From NCBI GenBank assembly GCA_001838165.1, contig KV835869.1, forward strand, positions 1-64,000: DNA of 64,000 nucleotides. Reading direction: 5' to 3'. This DNA comes from Actinomyces sp. HMSC035G02. Its GTDB lineage: Bacteria > Actinomycetota > Actinomycetes > Actinomycetales > Actinomycetaceae. Made by a program: the position numbers and the translations under genes. This document shows, piece by piece, positions 48,109 through 58,223 of this stretch (position 1 is the first letter of the stretch; every line of letters starts with the position of its first letter). The notes below the pieces were generated by a model. That model was not told the origin of the DNA, searched no databases, and was given only the letters and a program-made list of their open reading frames with translations.

Positions 48109-49881
48109 ATGTTGATTCTGGACGGTCGCGCCCTGTCTTTCGCCGAAGCCCGAGACATTGAACGTCAGCACGTTGAATCCGCCGCGGCGGACGGCGACCC
48201 CGACCGCTACATGCGCCAGGTCGCCGAGAAGGTCGCCGATCGTGTCCGCTACCTGTCCGATCCGCTTGCGTGGCTGTGGAATATACCGGAGGCGGCCGCC
48301 ATTTCCAGGCTGCGAGACGATATTGGTCTTGACGAGGCAGCTGCGCGCATCGAAGACTTGGACACCTGCGTGGTCGCTTTCGTTGGCGGAGGCGACAACG
48401 GCGGCGATGCCCTGTACGCGTGCGCGCTGCTGGCGGAGCAGGGGATGGTTGTCACAGCATTTCTGCTCAAGCCCACGTGTCATGCACGCGGCCTGGCTGC
48501 GGCTCGAGAAGCGGGAGTTGGCATCGTGGAACTGGGCGGTCGCTCCCTGCGCTCCATCGAAGGAACACCCGAGTGGGGCACTATCTGCGGTGCACGCCTG
48601 TGGATCGACGGAATCGTGGGCATCGGTTCACGCGGTCCCCTCACCGGTGAGCTCGCGGATACGGTGACGTGCCTGAACGACGCAATGCGCGCGCACCCGA
48701 AGAAAGTGATTGCCATCGATGTACCGTCGGGCCTCACCGATGACGACGGCGCGGTCCGCGGTCCGATTCTGCGGGCCACGCACACCCTCGCGGTTGGCAC
48801 CTACAAGCGCGCACAGATCCTGCCGCCCGCCGTCGAATACTCCGGCGAGGTGAGGCTGATGCGAATGTATTGGAGCGAGGTGGCCACCAGCACGCGTCCC
48901 GACGCTGACGGAACGATCGGCGCGGGCGACATCTACTACTACGACGATGAATATCGCGCCCACTCCGCCGTGCCGGTTCCCGCATTCTCGGACGACAAGT
49001 ACGCGCGCGGCGTTGTTGGCCTCGTCGCTGGCTCCGACACCTATCCGGGCGCGGGTATTCTCGCCACGCGCGGGGCCCTCGCTGCAGGCGTGGGTATGGC
49101 TCGCCTCAACTCGACCAGGCGCGTCCAGGATCTCGTGCTGGCCACCGAGCCGGGCGTCGTCATGGTCGGGGGACGCATTCAGGCGGCGCTCATCGGGCCC
49201 GGCCTGGACGAGGAACGCCGCGAGGACGCGCTCGAACTCGCTCAGTTCTGCGGACAGTCCGGCATGCCGCTCGTCATCGACGCGTGGGCGCTTGACCTCG
49301 TCCCCGAGCTTCTCGGCTCGCTCACCCCCGATGCCACCGTGCTCACCCCGCACTACGGCGAGGCAGCGCGCCTGCTGAGCGCGCTCGGAACGCCGATCGC
49401 GAAGCGCGAGGTCGCGGCCTCCCCCCTGCGCTACGCTCGCGCCCTCCACGAGGCCACGGGCTGCCACGTCGTCCTCAAGGGCCCCGTGACGATCGTCTAT
49501 TCGTTCGAATACGTCGCCGTCGACGCGGAGGAAAACTCCGTTACCAGCCTCGACGGAACCGGCAGCGGCGCGGACACGCGCCCCGAGCTTACGCGCGTCT
49601 ACGAACCCACGGTCAGCGCGACAAGCACGTCCTGGGCCGGCATCGCAGGAAACGGTGACGTCCTGGCAGGTTTCATCGCGGGAATTCTGGCGCGCGCCAG
49701 TGCGCGAGAAAGCGCTGGCTCTCGCTCGCAGTGCGTGACCTCGGCGCGCTTATCGGCAGCCGTGTGTCTGCACGCCCGCGCGGCCGACAGCGCCGCGAAT
49801 CGACACAACGGCGGCGCCCCCATTCAGGCCAGCGACATTGCGGCCGCGATTCCCTCCGTCCTGGCCGACCGCAGGCCGTAA
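48109..49881 (+). CDS. nnr: Bifunctional NAD(P)H-hydrate epimerase / ADP-dependent NAD(P)H-hydrate dehydratase
   Basis: 590 residues from ATG 48109 (GGGAGA at 48095-48100; a GTG six codons earlier lacks one). The N-terminal YjeF_N domain has GGGDNGGDALYA and IDVPSGLTDDDG. The C-terminal carbohydrate-kinase-like domain has SDTYPGAGILATRGALAAGVGM, TPHYGEAARL and NGDVLAGFIAG. It repairs NAD(P)HX formed by heat or GAPDH side reaction. About 35 extra residues near 475-515 (ENSVTSLDGTGSGADTRPEL) interrupt the dehydratase domain. Its place before alr and tsaEB matches many actinobacteria. Confidence 0.93.
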   Translation: MLILDGRALSFAEARDIERQHVESAAADGDPDRYMRQVAEKVADRVRYLSDPLAWLWNIPEAAAISRLRDDIGLDEAAARIEDLDTCVVAFVGGGDNGGDALYACALLAEQGMVVTAFLLKPTCHARGLAAAREAGVGIVELGGRSLRSIEGTPEWGTICGARLWIDGIVGIGSRGPLTGELADTVTCLNDAMRAHPKKVIAIDVPSGLTDDDGAVRGPILRATHTLAVGTYKRAQILPPAVEYSGEVRLMRMYWSEVATSTRPDADGTIGAGDIYYYDDEYRAHSAVPVPAFSDDKYARGVVGLVAGSDTYPGAGILATRGALAAGVGMARLNSTRRVQDLVLATEPGVVMVGGRIQAALIGPGLDEERREDALELAQFCGQSGMPLVIDAWALDLVPELLGSLTPDATVLTPHYGEAARLLSALGTPIAKREVAASPLRYARALHEATGCHVVLKGPVTIVYSFEYVAVDAEENSVTSLDGTGSGADTRPELTRVYEPTVSATSTSWAGIAGNGDVLAGFIAGILARASARESAGSRSQCVTSARLSAAVCLHARAADSAANRHNGGAPIQASDIAAAIPSVLADRRP

Positions 49882-49944
49882 CACGTCAGACGCCGCTGGC
49901 TCTCGTGGCGCTGCGCGGTCTGACTCGCGTGAGATACTAGGGGA

Positions 49945-51219
49945 GTGACTGTCACAGACATTCAAAGCGAGGGACGGGGATACCCGTCGCAGGCAGCCGT
50001 CGACCTGGCCGCCATCAAGCACAACCTGAGTGTCCTGCGGGCCGCAGCCCCGGACGCGCTCCAGCTCGCCACCGTCAAGGCGAACGCCTACGGGCACGGG
50101 CTCGTCCCTGTCGCGCTCGCGGCCCTGGACGGTGGCGCGGACTGGTTGGGCGTCGCCCAGCTGGCCGAGGCATTCGCGCTGCGCCGAGGCCTCGACGAGG
50201 CCGGGGTCGCCCGCGCCGACGCGCCCATCCTCGCGTGGATTTCCACCTCCTCCTCCGACTTCGCCGCCGCGATCGAGGCCGACATCGACCTGTCTGTGTC
50301 GTGGACGTGGGTCCTCGCCGACATCTGTGCCGCCGCCCGAGCGGTGGGCCGCCCCGCCCGCGTCCACGTCAAGATCGATACCGGCATGTCCCGCGCCGGC
50401 TCCACCCTCGCCGACCTGCCCGCCCTGGCCTCGGCCCTGCGCATGGCCGCGGACGACGGCCTCGTCGACATTGTGGGCGCGTGGAGCCACATGTCCCGCG
50501 CCGACGACCCCAGCGATGAGGGAAACGCCTCGACCGCGAGCCACGTGCGGATTTTCGAGGAGGGCCTGGCGATCCTCGCCGACGCCGGCATTACGCCGCG
50601 CATCCGTCACCTGTCCGCCACCTCGGGCATCCTGTGGCATCCCGAGGCCCACTACGACATGGTCCGCGCCGGCATTGGCCTGTACGGCCTCAGCCCCGAC
50701 CCTGCGGTCGCGACCGCCGACGAACTTGGCCTCATCCCCGCCCTCGAGCTGAGCGCGCCCCTCACCTCCGTCAAGGTCATCGAGGAGGGGACCCCTGCCT
50801 CGTACGGGGGAACCTGGGTCGCGCCCACGCGCCGCTGGATCGGCCTCGTGCCCCTCGGCTACGGCGACGGCATCTTCCGCGCGGCCTCCAATAAGGCCCG
50901 CGTCGTCGTTCGCACCGAGGCCGGCCTCCTCAATGCGCCGCTCGTCGGACGCGTGTGCATGGACCAATTCATAGTCGACCTCGGTCCCGCCGAGGGGGAA
51001 CCCGGAACACCGACCGCGCGCAGCGGGAATGCGCCCGCGGCCGTGGGCGACACCGCCGTCTTGTTTGGCACGGGCGCGCTCGGCGAACCCCTGGCCGACG
51101 AGTGGGCCGACGCTGCATCTACCATCAACTACGAGATCGTCACCAACCTCGGGGCCCACATTCCGCGCGCCTACCGGGACGACACAGCGCACACGCAGGA
51201 GAAGAACACGCATGAGTGA
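49945..51219 (+). CDS. alr: Alanine racemase
   Basis: 424 residues from GTG 49945. It makes D-alanine for peptidoglycan. PLP lysine Lys45 lies in VKANAYGHG; the second catalytic Tyr is expected in SYGGTW, and RVCMDQFIVDL is a family motif. A short insertion near 345-360 (AEGEPGTPTARSGN) is specific. The stop overlaps tsaE by eight bases. Confidence 0.96.
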   Translation: MTVTDIQSEGRGYPSQAAVDLAAIKHNLSVLRAAAPDALQLATVKANAYGHGLVPVALAALDGGADWLGVAQLAEAFALRRGLDEAGVARADAPILAWISTSSSDFAAAIEADIDLSVSWTWVLADICAAARAVGRPARVHVKIDTGMSRAGSTLADLPALASALRMAADDGLVDIVGAWSHMSRADDPSDEGNASTASHVRIFEEGLAILADAGITPRIRHLSATSGILWHPEAHYDMVRAGIGLYGLSPDPAVATADELGLIPALELSAPLTSVKVIEEGTPASYGGTWVAPTRRWIGLVPLGYGDGIFRAASNKARVVVRTEAGLLNAPLVGRVCMDQFIVDLGPAEGEPGTPTARSGNAPAAVGDTAVLFGTGALGEPLADEWADAASTINYEIVTNLGAHIPRAYRDDTAHTQEKNTHE

Positions 51220-51787
51220 CACAATCACCGCCACGTTCCAGGTGTCAACGAGCGACGCAGACCAGACGCGCGCGTTCGGCGAAGACCTCGGTCGCATCCT
51301 CGCGGCCGGAGACCTCCTCATGCTCTCCGGGGGCCTCGGCGCGGGCAAGACCACCCTCACCCAGGGCATCGGCGTCGGCATGGGCGTGCGCGGCCGCGTC
51401 GCCTCCCCGACGTTCATCGTCGCTCGCGTCCACCCCTCTCTGAGCGGTGGCCCCGACCTCATCCACGCGGACGCCTACCGCATCACCGACCTGAACGACC
51501 TCGAGACCCTCGACCTCGACTCCTCCCTCGACGAGGCCGTGACCGTCGTCGAGTGGGGCGAAGGCAAAACCGAGGCCATGAGTGACGAACGCCTCTCCAT
51601 CGAGGTGCGCCGAGCCTCGGGCGGCGAGGCCGCCCACGACGGGGATGTGATCGACCTGGAGAACATGGACGACGGCACGCGCGTCATCATTCTGCACGCC
51701 CACGGGCACCGCTGGGACGGCGTCCTCGATGGCATCGTCGCCGCCCACGGCGGAACCCGCATCGACGAGGCTGGCACCGACGAGTAG
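51212..51787 (+). CDS. tsaE: tRNA t6A37 threonylcarbamoyltransferase accessory ATPase
   Basis: 191 residues from ATG 51212, which overlaps the alr stop; longer in-frame starts lie inside alr. Walker A is GGLGAGKTT with Lys46, then HADAYRI and VVEWGEG. TsaE drives turnover of the TsaBD complex. The C-terminal 50 residues are longer than in E. coli. Next gene tsaB begins 9 bp later. Confidence 0.95.
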   Translation: MSDTITATFQVSTSDADQTRAFGEDLGRILAAGDLLMLSGGLGAGKTTLTQGIGVGMGVRGRVASPTFIVARVHPSLSGGPDLIHADAYRITDLNDLETLDLDSSLDEAVTVVEWGEGKTEAMSDERLSIEVRRASGGEAAHDGDVIDLENMDDGTRVIILHAHGHRWDGVLDGIVAAHGGTRIDEAGTDE

Positions 51788-51796
51788 GATCACACC

Positions 51797-52492
51797 GTGC
51801 GAGAGATAGCCCTAGACACCCAAGCGGCCACCACCGTCGCCATCATCGACGACGGCCGCGTTCTCGGCCGCGCCCAGAACGACTCTGGACGCCACCACGC
51901 CGAATCCATCACCCCGCTCGTGCGCGAGGCGCTCGCGGCAGCAGGACTGCCCGAGCAGCTCGCCGACGCCGGCATTGATCGCGTCCTCGTGGGCACAGGC
52001 CCCGCCCCCTTCACCGGACTGCGTGCAGGCCTCGTCTCCGCCCGCGTCCTCGCCTCGGTCGCCGGCGTGCCCGCCTACGGCGTGTCAGCCCTGGACGTGA
52101 TCGCCCGTCAGGGCCTTGACCTGCTTGCCCCCGACACCCGTGTCTACGCGATCGCCGACGCGCGCCGCCGCGAACTCTACTGGGGCTCGTACGTGGCCGC
52201 CGGACCCGACGACGTCACCCTTGAAGGGCGTCTCGAGGTGGGGGATGTCAGCGCGCTCCTGGGCGCCATGCGGACCGCCCCCGGCCTCGTTGTCGCGGGA
52301 GCACCGATCCCGGCGCACAGCGCCGACGCGCTCGCCCGCGCGGACCTCGGACCCCAGGTGAGCCTCGACCCCGCCGTCATGAGCCGTATCGTCGCCACGC
52401 GTATGTCACGCGGCGAGGAGGACCGTCTGCACACCGACCCCCTGTACCTGCGCCGCCCCGACATCCAGGGCCAGCCCACCGCGCGCCTGTGA
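51797..52492 (+). CDS. tsaB: tRNA t6A37 threonylcarbamoyltransferase subunit TsaB
   Basis: 231 residues from GTG 51797. An ASKHA-fold partner that holds TsaD: IALDTQAATTVAIID at the start and GPAPFTGLRAGLVSARVLA in the middle. It overlaps rimI by four bases (GTGA). The catalytic partner tsaD is separate, at 57141, beyond the sdh operon. Confidence 0.95.
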   Translation: MREIALDTQAATTVAIIDDGRVLGRAQNDSGRHHAESITPLVREALAAAGLPEQLADAGIDRVLVGTGPAPFTGLRAGLVSARVLASVAGVPAYGVSALDVIARQGLDLLAPDTRVYAIADARRRELYWGSYVAAGPDDVTLEGRLEVGDVSALLGAMRTAPGLVVAGAPIPAHSADALARADLGPQVSLDPAVMSRIVATRMSRGEEDRLHTDPLYLRRPDIQGQPTARL

Positions 52493-52938
52493 ACGCCGCG
52501 CTGCGCGTCACGGGACCGGACGACCTCGAACTCTTCGCTGCCCTCGAGGCCGAGGTGTTCGCCGAGGACCCCTGGACCCCCTACATGATCGCCGAGGAGC
52601 TCTCTTCTCCGGCCTCGCGCTATTGGATCGCCACTGATGAGTCCGGCGACGTCGTCGGATACGGAGGTGTCAAGGTCGGCGGAGATCAGGCCGACGTCAT
52701 GACGATCGGCGTGCGCCCCCACGCGCGCGGACAAGGCATCGGAGCGACGATCCTCGACGAGCTCATCGCCTGGTCGCGCGAGGCCGGAGCGTGCGAGATC
52801 TTCCTCGACGTGCGCCCCTCCAACGAGGGTGCCATCGGCCTGTACGAATCCCGAGGCTTCGTTGAAATCGGTCGCCGACCGCGCTACTTCCGTAACCCCG
52901 TCGAAGAGGCCGTCGAGATGAGGGCGCCTCTGACCTGA
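52489..52938 (+). CDS. rimI: Ribosomal protein S18-alanine N-acetyltransferase
   Basis: 149 residues, a GNAT acetyltransferase from GTG 52489. The acetyl-CoA loop is VRPHARGQGIGATIL, and the end GLYESRGFVEIGRRPRYF is typical of RimI. The adjacency of tsaB-rimI is nearly universal in actinobacteria. The protein substrate outside E. coli is less certain. Confidence 0.93.
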   Translation: MNAALRVTGPDDLELFAALEAEVFAEDPWTPYMIAEELSSPASRYWIATDESGDVVGYGGVKVGGDQADVMTIGVRPHARGQGIGATILDELIAWSREAGACEIFLDVRPSNEGAIGLYESRGFVEIGRRPRYFRNPVEEAVEMRAPLT

Positions 52939-52996
52939 CGCGATGCGACGACCGCCACTAAATAGGTATCGTCGGTGTATCAAAATTCGTGTCTTG

Positions 52997-53017
52997 CGAC
53001 CCCTGTTTTCGGGGTCG
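52997..53017 (+). terminator. Small hairpin after rimI
   Basis: A 7-bp stem CGACCCC/GGGGTCG with a TGTTTTC loop. Further on, GCACCGGTGC (53042-53051) is a perfect 10-bp palindrome in the sdh upstream region. Neither gives a certain role. Confidence 0.5.
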
Positions 53018-53169
53018 ATGGTCCTAGGTGTTTTCCTTGCGGCACCGGTGCAAGCCGCCTGACATAACCGCGGAAAATCGCCGAAAATGACACCGTGTCG
53101 AGATCCTTCACGGTCGGCCTCGTGCCATGGTCCTACGAAGCGGATGAAAAGCCTCGATATGCTCATGCC

Positions 53170-53883
53170 ATGGCCACTCAAAATGTCGCAACGAAGAAGC
53201 GCCGCGCGTGGACCACCAGCGTCTTTATTAAGCAGCTGATGGCCGTCTCGGGCTTCGTTTTCGTTTTCTTCTTGCTGTTCCACTCCTACGGCAACCTCAA
53301 GATGTTCCTGGGCGCGGAGGTCTACAACGACTACGCGCACTGGCTGCATGAAGAGGCTTTTGTGCCGATCTTCCCGCACGGCGGATTCATCTGGGTCTTC
53401 CGCGCCGCCATGGTGCTGATGCTCGTCATCCACCTGTGGGCCGCCGCCTACACCTGGAAGCGTTCGCGTCGCGCTCGCTCCACCCGCTACGTCGTCAAGA
53501 AGTCCGTCTCGGACTCCTACGCGGCTCGCACCATGCGTATGAGCGGTGTCCTCATCCTGCTGATCCTGATCTTCCACATCGCTCACTTCACCACCGTGAG
53601 CCTGCCCGCGAAGGTCGCGAACTTCGGCGCTGACGTCACCACGCCCTACGCCCGCATGATCGCTTCCTTCCAGTCGCCGGTCCTGGTGATCCTCTACGCC
53701 GTGTTCGTCGGCTGCGCCTGCATCCACGTCTCCCACGGCTTCTGGTCCATGTTCCAGTCGCTCGGTTGGGTGCGTTCCGCGACCCGTAAGCCGCTGGTTC
53801 TCCTCTCGGGCCTGGTCGGTCTGGTCATCTTCGTGATGTTCATGGCCCCGCCCGTCGCCATCGTCACCGGCTTGATCCACTGA
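53170..53883 (+). CDS. sdhC: Succinate dehydrogenase/fumarate reductase cytochrome b subunit
   Basis: 237 residues from ATG 53170, with five predicted membrane helices as in the b558 family, where one protein replaces SdhC and SdhD and carries two hemes; several His lie in or near the helices ([25 protein letters not shown]). No ribosome-binding site is seen; TATGCT at 53158-53163 would place the transcript start almost at the ATG, so it may be leaderless. The frame extends back to 53095, but the family starts here. It anchors SdhAB to the membrane and exchanges electrons with menaquinone. Confidence 0.92.
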   Translation: MATQNVATKKRRAWTTSVFIKQLMAVSGFVFVFFLLFHSYGNLKMFLGAEVYNDYAHWLHEEAFVPIFPHGGFIWVFRAAMVLMLVIHLWAAAYTWKRSRRARSTRYVVKKSVSDSYAARTMRMSGVLILLILIFHIAHFTTVSLPAKVANFGADVTTPYARMIASFQSPVLVILYAVFVGCACIHVSHGFWSMFQSLGWVRSATRKPLVLLSGLVGLVIFVMFMAPPVAIVTGLIH

Positions 53884-53899
53884 GGAAGGGCACGCAATC

Positions 53900-55879
53900 A
53901 TGACCGATACACTCATCCACGGCCTCTACCGTGAAGGCGAGAAGATCGCCGACGCGAAGGCCCCCCACGACGTCCCGATCGCGCAGCGCTGGGAACAGCG
54001 TAAGTTCACTGCCGCGCTGGTTAACCCCGCCAACCGCCGCAAGCTGCGCGTCATCATCGTCGGCTCCGGCCTCGCTGGCGGCGCTGCCGCCGCCTCGCTC
54101 GGCGAAATGGGCTACAACATTGACGTGTTCTTCTACCAGGACTCCGCCCGCCGTGCGCACTCCATCGCCGCGCAGGGTGGTATCAACGCCGCGAAGAACT
54201 ACCGCAACGACAACGACTCCGTCTACCGTCTCTTCTACGACACGGTCAAGGGCGGCGACTACCGCGCTCGTGAGGACAACGTCTACCGCCTCGCCGAGGT
54301 CAGCGCCAACATCATCGACCAGTGCGTCGCGCAGGGTGTCCCCTTCGCCCGCGAGTACGGCGGCCTCCTCGACAACCGCTCCTTCGGTGGCGTGCAGGTG
54401 TCCCGTACGTTCTACGCACGTGGCCAGACGGGTCAGCAGCTGCTGATCGGCGCCTACCAGGCGCTCGAGCGCCAGGTCGCGGCCGGCACCGTCACCGAGC
54501 ACTCGCGTCACGAGATGGTTGAGCTCATCGTCGATGAGGGCAAGGCTCGCGGCATTGTCGCCCGCGACATGTCCACCGGCAAGCTCGAGACCTTCATCGC
54601 CGATGCCGTCGTTCTGGCGACCGGCGGCTACGGCAACGTGTTCTTCCTGTCCACCAACGCGATGGGCTGCAACGCGACCGCCATCTGGCGTGCGTACCGC
54701 AAGGGCGCGTACTTCGGCAACCCCTGCTTCACGCAGATCCACCCCACGTGCATTCCCCAGCACGGCGACCAGCAGTCGAAGCTGACCCTCATGTCGGAGT
54801 CGCTGCGTAACGACGGCCGCATCTGGGTTCCCAAGCGCGCCGAGGACTGCGAGAAGGATCCGCGCGATATCCCCGAAGAGGATCGCGACTACTACCTGGA
54901 GCGCATCTACCCCTCCTTCGGTAACCTCGTGCCCCGCGACATCGCGTCGCGTCAGGCCAAGAACATGTGTGACGAGGGCCGTGGCGTCGGCCCGAAGATC
55001 GACGGTGTCGCCCGCGGCGTCTACCTCGACTTCTCCGACGCGATCAACCGTATGGGCCTGGCCGCCGTGTCCGCCAAGTACGGCAACCTCTTCGACATGT
55101 ACGAGCGCATCACGGGCGACAACCCCTACGAGGTGCCGATGCGCATCTACCCGGCCGTCCACTACACCATGGGTGGCCTGTGGGTTGACTACGACCTCGA
55201 GTCGAACCTGCCCGGTCTGTACGTGGCCGGCGAGGCGAACTTCTCCGATCACGGCGCGAACCGCCTGGGTGCCTCGGCGCTCATGCAGGGCCTGTCGGAC
55301 GGCTACTTCGTCCTGCCCAACACGATCAACGACTACCTGGCGCACTGCTTCCACCTGCCCAAGCTGGACGAGAACTCGCCTTCGGTGAAGGAAGCCCTCG
55401 AGTCGGCTCAGGGCCGTATCGACACCCTCATGTCGATCAACGGCACCCGCTCCGTGGATTCGTTCCACAAGGAGCTGGGCAAGATCATGTGGGAGTACTG
55501 CGGCATGGAGCGTACCGAGGAAGGCCTGAAGAAGGCCATCGGTATGATCCGCGAGCTGCGTGTCGACTACTGGAAGAACGTTCGCGTTCCCGGCAAGTCG
55601 ATTGGCGAACTCAACCAGTCCCTCGAGAAGGCCGGCCGCGTCGCCGACTTCATGGAGCTGGGCGAGCTCATGTGCATCGACGCGCTGCACCGCGAAGAGT
55701 CGTGTGGCGGCCACTTCCGCGCGGAGTCCCAGACTCCCGAGGGTGAGGCCCTGCGTCACGACGACAAGTTCCTGTACGTGGCGGCTTGGGAATACGCTGG
55801 CGAAGGCGAGCCCCCGATCCTCCACAAGGAAGACCTGATTTACAACGACATCGAGCTGAAGCAGCGGAGCTACAAGTGA
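53900..55879 (+). CDS. sdhA: Succinate dehydrogenase/fumarate reductase flavoprotein subunit
   Basis: 659 residues. FAD-binding GSGLAGG at residues 55-61; His87 in [13 protein letters not shown] is the expected covalent FAD site. [21 protein letters not shown] and [22 protein letters not shown] complete the family signatures. In a facultative anaerobe of this kind it probably works mainly as fumarate reductase; direction cannot be read from sequence. GAGGAAGGG precedes ATG 53900. Confidence 0.96.
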   Translation: MTDTLIHGLYREGEKIADAKAPHDVPIAQRWEQRKFTAALVNPANRRKLRVIIVGSGLAGGAAAASLGEMGYNIDVFFYQDSARRAHSIAAQGGINAAKNYRNDNDSVYRLFYDTVKGGDYRAREDNVYRLAEVSANIIDQCVAQGVPFAREYGGLLDNRSFGGVQVSRTFYARGQTGQQLLIGAYQALERQVAAGTVTEHSRHEMVELIVDEGKARGIVARDMSTGKLETFIADAVVLATGGYGNVFFLSTNAMGCNATAIWRAYRKGAYFGNPCFTQIHPTCIPQHGDQQSKLTLMSESLRNDGRIWVPKRAEDCEKDPRDIPEEDRDYYLERIYPSFGNLVPRDIASRQAKNMCDEGRGVGPKIDGVARGVYLDFSDAINRMGLAAVSAKYGNLFDMYERITGDNPYEVPMRIYPAVHYTMGGLWVDYDLESNLPGLYVAGEANFSDHGANRLGASALMQGLSDGYFVLPNTINDYLAHCFHLPKLDENSPSVKEALESAQGRIDTLMSINGTRSVDSFHKELGKIMWEYCGMERTEEGLKKAIGMIRELRVDYWKNVRVPGKSIGELNQSLEKAGRVADFMELGELMCIDALHREESCGGHFRAESQTPEGEALRHDDKFLYVAAWEYAGEGEPPILHKEDLIYNDIELKQRSYK

Positions 55880-56619
55880 ACCTGACACTGAGGATCTGGC
55901 GCCAAAACGGTCCCGAAGACAAGGGCGCAATTCATGAATACCAGGTGAAGGGAATCTCGGAAGAGTCCTCGTTCCTGGAGATGCTCGACGTCCTGAACGA
56001 AGAGCTCTTCGCACGTGGTGAGGAACCCGTCGCCTTCGACTCCGACTGCCGCGAGGGCATCTGCGGTCAGTGTGGCATCGTCATCAACGGTATCGCTCAC
56101 GGCCCGGAGGTCACCACGACCTGCCAGCTGCACATGCGATCCTTCAACGATGGCGACGTCATCACGATCGAGCCGTGGCGTGCGTCGGGCTTCCCGATCA
56201 TCAAGGACCTCGTGGTCAACCGCAGCGCCCTGGATCGCATCATCCAGGCCGGCGGCTACATCTCCGTGAACACGGGTGCAGCCCCCGACGCGCACGCGAC
56301 CCCGGTCCCGAAGCAGGACGCGGATCGCGCGTTCGAGGCCGCCGCGTGCATCGGCTGTGGTGCGTGCGTGGCTGCCTGCCCGAACGCCTCCGCGATGCTC
56401 TTCACCTCGGCGAAGGTCACGCACCTCGGCCTGCTCCCGCAGGGCAAGCCCGAGAACTACAAGCGCGTCGTTAACATGCTCAACCAGATGGATGAGGAGG
56501 GCTTCGGCTCCTGCTCGAACATTGGCGAGTGTGCTGCGGTCTGCCCCAAGCAGATCCCGCTCGACGTGATCGCAAACCTCAACCGCCAGCTCGGCAAGGC
56601 TGCCTTCAAGGGCGTCTGA
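55876..56619 (+). CDS. sdhB: Succinate dehydrogenase/fumarate reductase iron-sulfur subunit
   Basis: 247 residues from GTG 55876, overlapping the sdhA stop. Cluster ligands are complete. The [2Fe-2S] set is Cys58, Cys63, Cys66 and Cys83. The ferredoxin part has Cys158, Cys161, Cys164 and Cys168, plus Cys213, Cys219 and Cys223, for the [4Fe-4S] and [3Fe-4S] clusters. It relays electrons between SdhA and the SdhC hemes. Last gene of the operon. Confidence 0.96.
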   Translation: MNLTLRIWRQNGPEDKGAIHEYQVKGISEESSFLEMLDVLNEELFARGEEPVAFDSDCREGICGQCGIVINGIAHGPEVTTTCQLHMRSFNDGDVITIEPWRASGFPIIKDLVVNRSALDRIIQAGGYISVNTGAAPDAHATPVPKQDADRAFEAAACIGCGACVAACPNASAMLFTSAKVTHLGLLPQGKPENYKRVVNMLNQMDEEGFGSCSNIGECAAVCPKQIPLDVIANLNRQLGKAAFKGV

Positions 56620-56640
56620 TTCGGCTGGAGTGGCCTCGCG

Positions 56641-56670
56641 GAGGGCCCGGCGCGCACGCGCCGGGCCCTC
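56641..56670 (+). terminator. Terminator of the sdh operon
   Basis: 14-bp arms GAGGGCCCGGCGCG and complement separated by only CA, so the real loop opens into the last pairs. Confidence 0.75.
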
Positions 56671-56822
56671 CCGCGTTTGCGTGGCGCAGATGTGGTGACT
56701 CGGCGATCTGTCGCGGTGCAATGACGCGGCGATACAGGAGCAGTACCCGAACACAAAATGCGCATGACGGACCGGCGTGCGGCGTATCATGGAAGCATCA
56801 TCGGCTCAGAGAGGAGCACGCC

Positions 56823-57059
56823 ATGCAATTTGATGAAACCGGTCCGAACACGCATACGCGTCGCTACTGGGTGAGCGCGACCGTCGGCATCACGGCGATG
56901 ATCGCCTTCGCGATTCTGTCGATCCTCCTGCTTCTGGGCATGCTCTTTGGCTCTCCCCAGATCAAGCCGATCGCCGATTCGCTGTTCCCCTGGAGCCTTG
57001 TGGTCTTCGCGGTTGCGGGCGTCTCGATGTTCATCGCGAACGCGCGTACGCGCGATTAG
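56823..57059 (+). CDS. Small membrane protein of unknown function
   Basis: 78 residues from ATG 56823 with GAGGAG at 56811-56816. A polar N-terminus (MQFDETGPNTHTRRYW) precedes two membrane helices (about 19-42 and 54-72) joined by a short loop and a basic end (NARTRD). I recognise no family. TATCAT at 56784-56789 could be its -10 box. It lies alone between the sdh terminator and tsaD. Confidence 0.65.
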   Translation: MQFDETGPNTHTRRYWVSATVGITAMIAFAILSILLLLGMLFGSPQIKPIADSLFPWSLVVFAVAGVSMFIANARTRD

Positions 57060-57140
57060 ATCGACGCCGATTCCGTACGCGCCGGACCCGCTCGCCACGC
57101 GCGTGCGGCGGCACCCGCGTGCGCGGATTAAACTGGGGGC

Positions 57141-58196
57141 GTGAGTGAACCCCTGGTCCTTGGTATTGAGTCAACCTGCGACGAGACCGGCGTCGGCCTC
57201 GTGCGCGGCACGCAGCTGCTGGTCGACCGCACGGCCACGTCGATGGATGAGTACGCCCGCTACGGCGGCATCATCCCTGAGATCGCGTCGCGTGCGCACC
57301 TGGAGTCCTTCCTGCCCACGCTGGATGCTGCTCTCGACGAGGCCGGAGTCACCCTGGCGGACGTGGACGCGATTGCGGTTGCGGCCGGACCGGGGCTCGT
57401 TGGTTCGCTGACAGTCGGTATCTGTGCGGCGAAGGCACTGGCCTCGTCGCTGGGCAAGCCCCTGTATGGCGTCAACCACGTGATCGGCCACCTGGCCGTC
57501 GATAAGCTCGCCGACGGGCCGCTGCCCGAGCACTTTATCGGACTCGTCGTCTCTGGCGGCCACTCTAATATCCTTGAAATCCGCAATATCGCGACGGACG
57601 TCGTCGAGCTGGGCGGAACCTTGGACGATGCCGCGGGCGAGGCCTTCGACAAGGTCGGGCGCCTCCTCGACCTGCCCTACCCGGGCGGCCCGCACGTGGA
57701 CCGTCTGTCTCAGCAGGGGGAGCGTGAGGCGATCCGTTTCCCGCGCGGACTGGCTGCCGGCAAGGACAAGGAGCGTCACAAGTACGACTTCTCTTTCTCG
57801 GGTCTGAAGACCGCCGTCGCCCGCTACATCGAGGGCGCGACTGCGCGCGGCGAGGTCGTCAGCAAGGAAAACGTGTGCGCTGCGTTCTCCGAGGCCGTCA
57901 ACGATTCCCTCACTGCGAAGGCTGTGCGTGCCGCGCTGGACACCGGTTGCGACACGATTGTCGTGGGCGGTGGATTCTCTGCGAACTCCCGACTGCGTGC
58001 TCTGCTGGCACAGCGAGCCGAGGCGGCCGGCGTGCAGGTTCGTATGCCCCCTCTGCGCTTCTGCACGGACAACGGCGCTCAGATCGCGGCGATCGGCTCC
58101 GAGCTGGTCGCGGCGGGTCTGCCGCCGTCGGACTGGGACTTCTCCCCAGATTCGGGCATGGAGCTGACGACGACGTACCTGGCACCGCGGGCCTGA
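57141..58196 (+). CDS. tsaD: tRNA N6-adenosine threonylcarbamoyltransferase
   Basis: 351 residues from GTG 57141, the catalytic subunit for t6A37. Metal-binding His113 and His117 lie in NHVIGHLAV, with LGIESTCDETGVGLV at the start and RFCTDNGAQIAA near the end. It works with TsaB and TsaE (51212-52492), from which it is split by rimI, sdhCAB and one small gene. It converges with a reverse gene 15 bp after its stop. Confidence 0.96.
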   Translation: MSEPLVLGIESTCDETGVGLVRGTQLLVDRTATSMDEYARYGGIIPEIASRAHLESFLPTLDAALDEAGVTLADVDAIAVAAGPGLVGSLTVGICAAKALASSLGKPLYGVNHVIGHLAVDKLADGPLPEHFIGLVVSGGHSNILEIRNIATDVVELGGTLDDAAGEAFDKVGRLLDLPYPGGPHVDRLSQQGEREAIRFPRGLAAGKDKERHKYDFSFSGLKTAVARYIEGATARGEVVSKENVCAAFSEAVNDSLTAKAVRAALDTGCDTIVVGGGFSANSRLRALLAQRAEAAGVQVRMPPLRFCTDNGAQIAAIGSELVAAGLPPSDWDFSPDSGMELTTTYLAPRA

Positions 58197-58200
58197 GAGC

Positions 58201-58223
58201 GGCCTGCGGGCCTAGCGCAGGCC
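58201..58223. terminator. Bidirectional hairpin at the tsaD/esterase convergence
   Basis: GGCCTGCG (58201-58208) and CGCAGGCC (58216-58223) with a 7-nt loop; the right arm lies in the last codons of the reverse gene. Confidence 0.6.
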
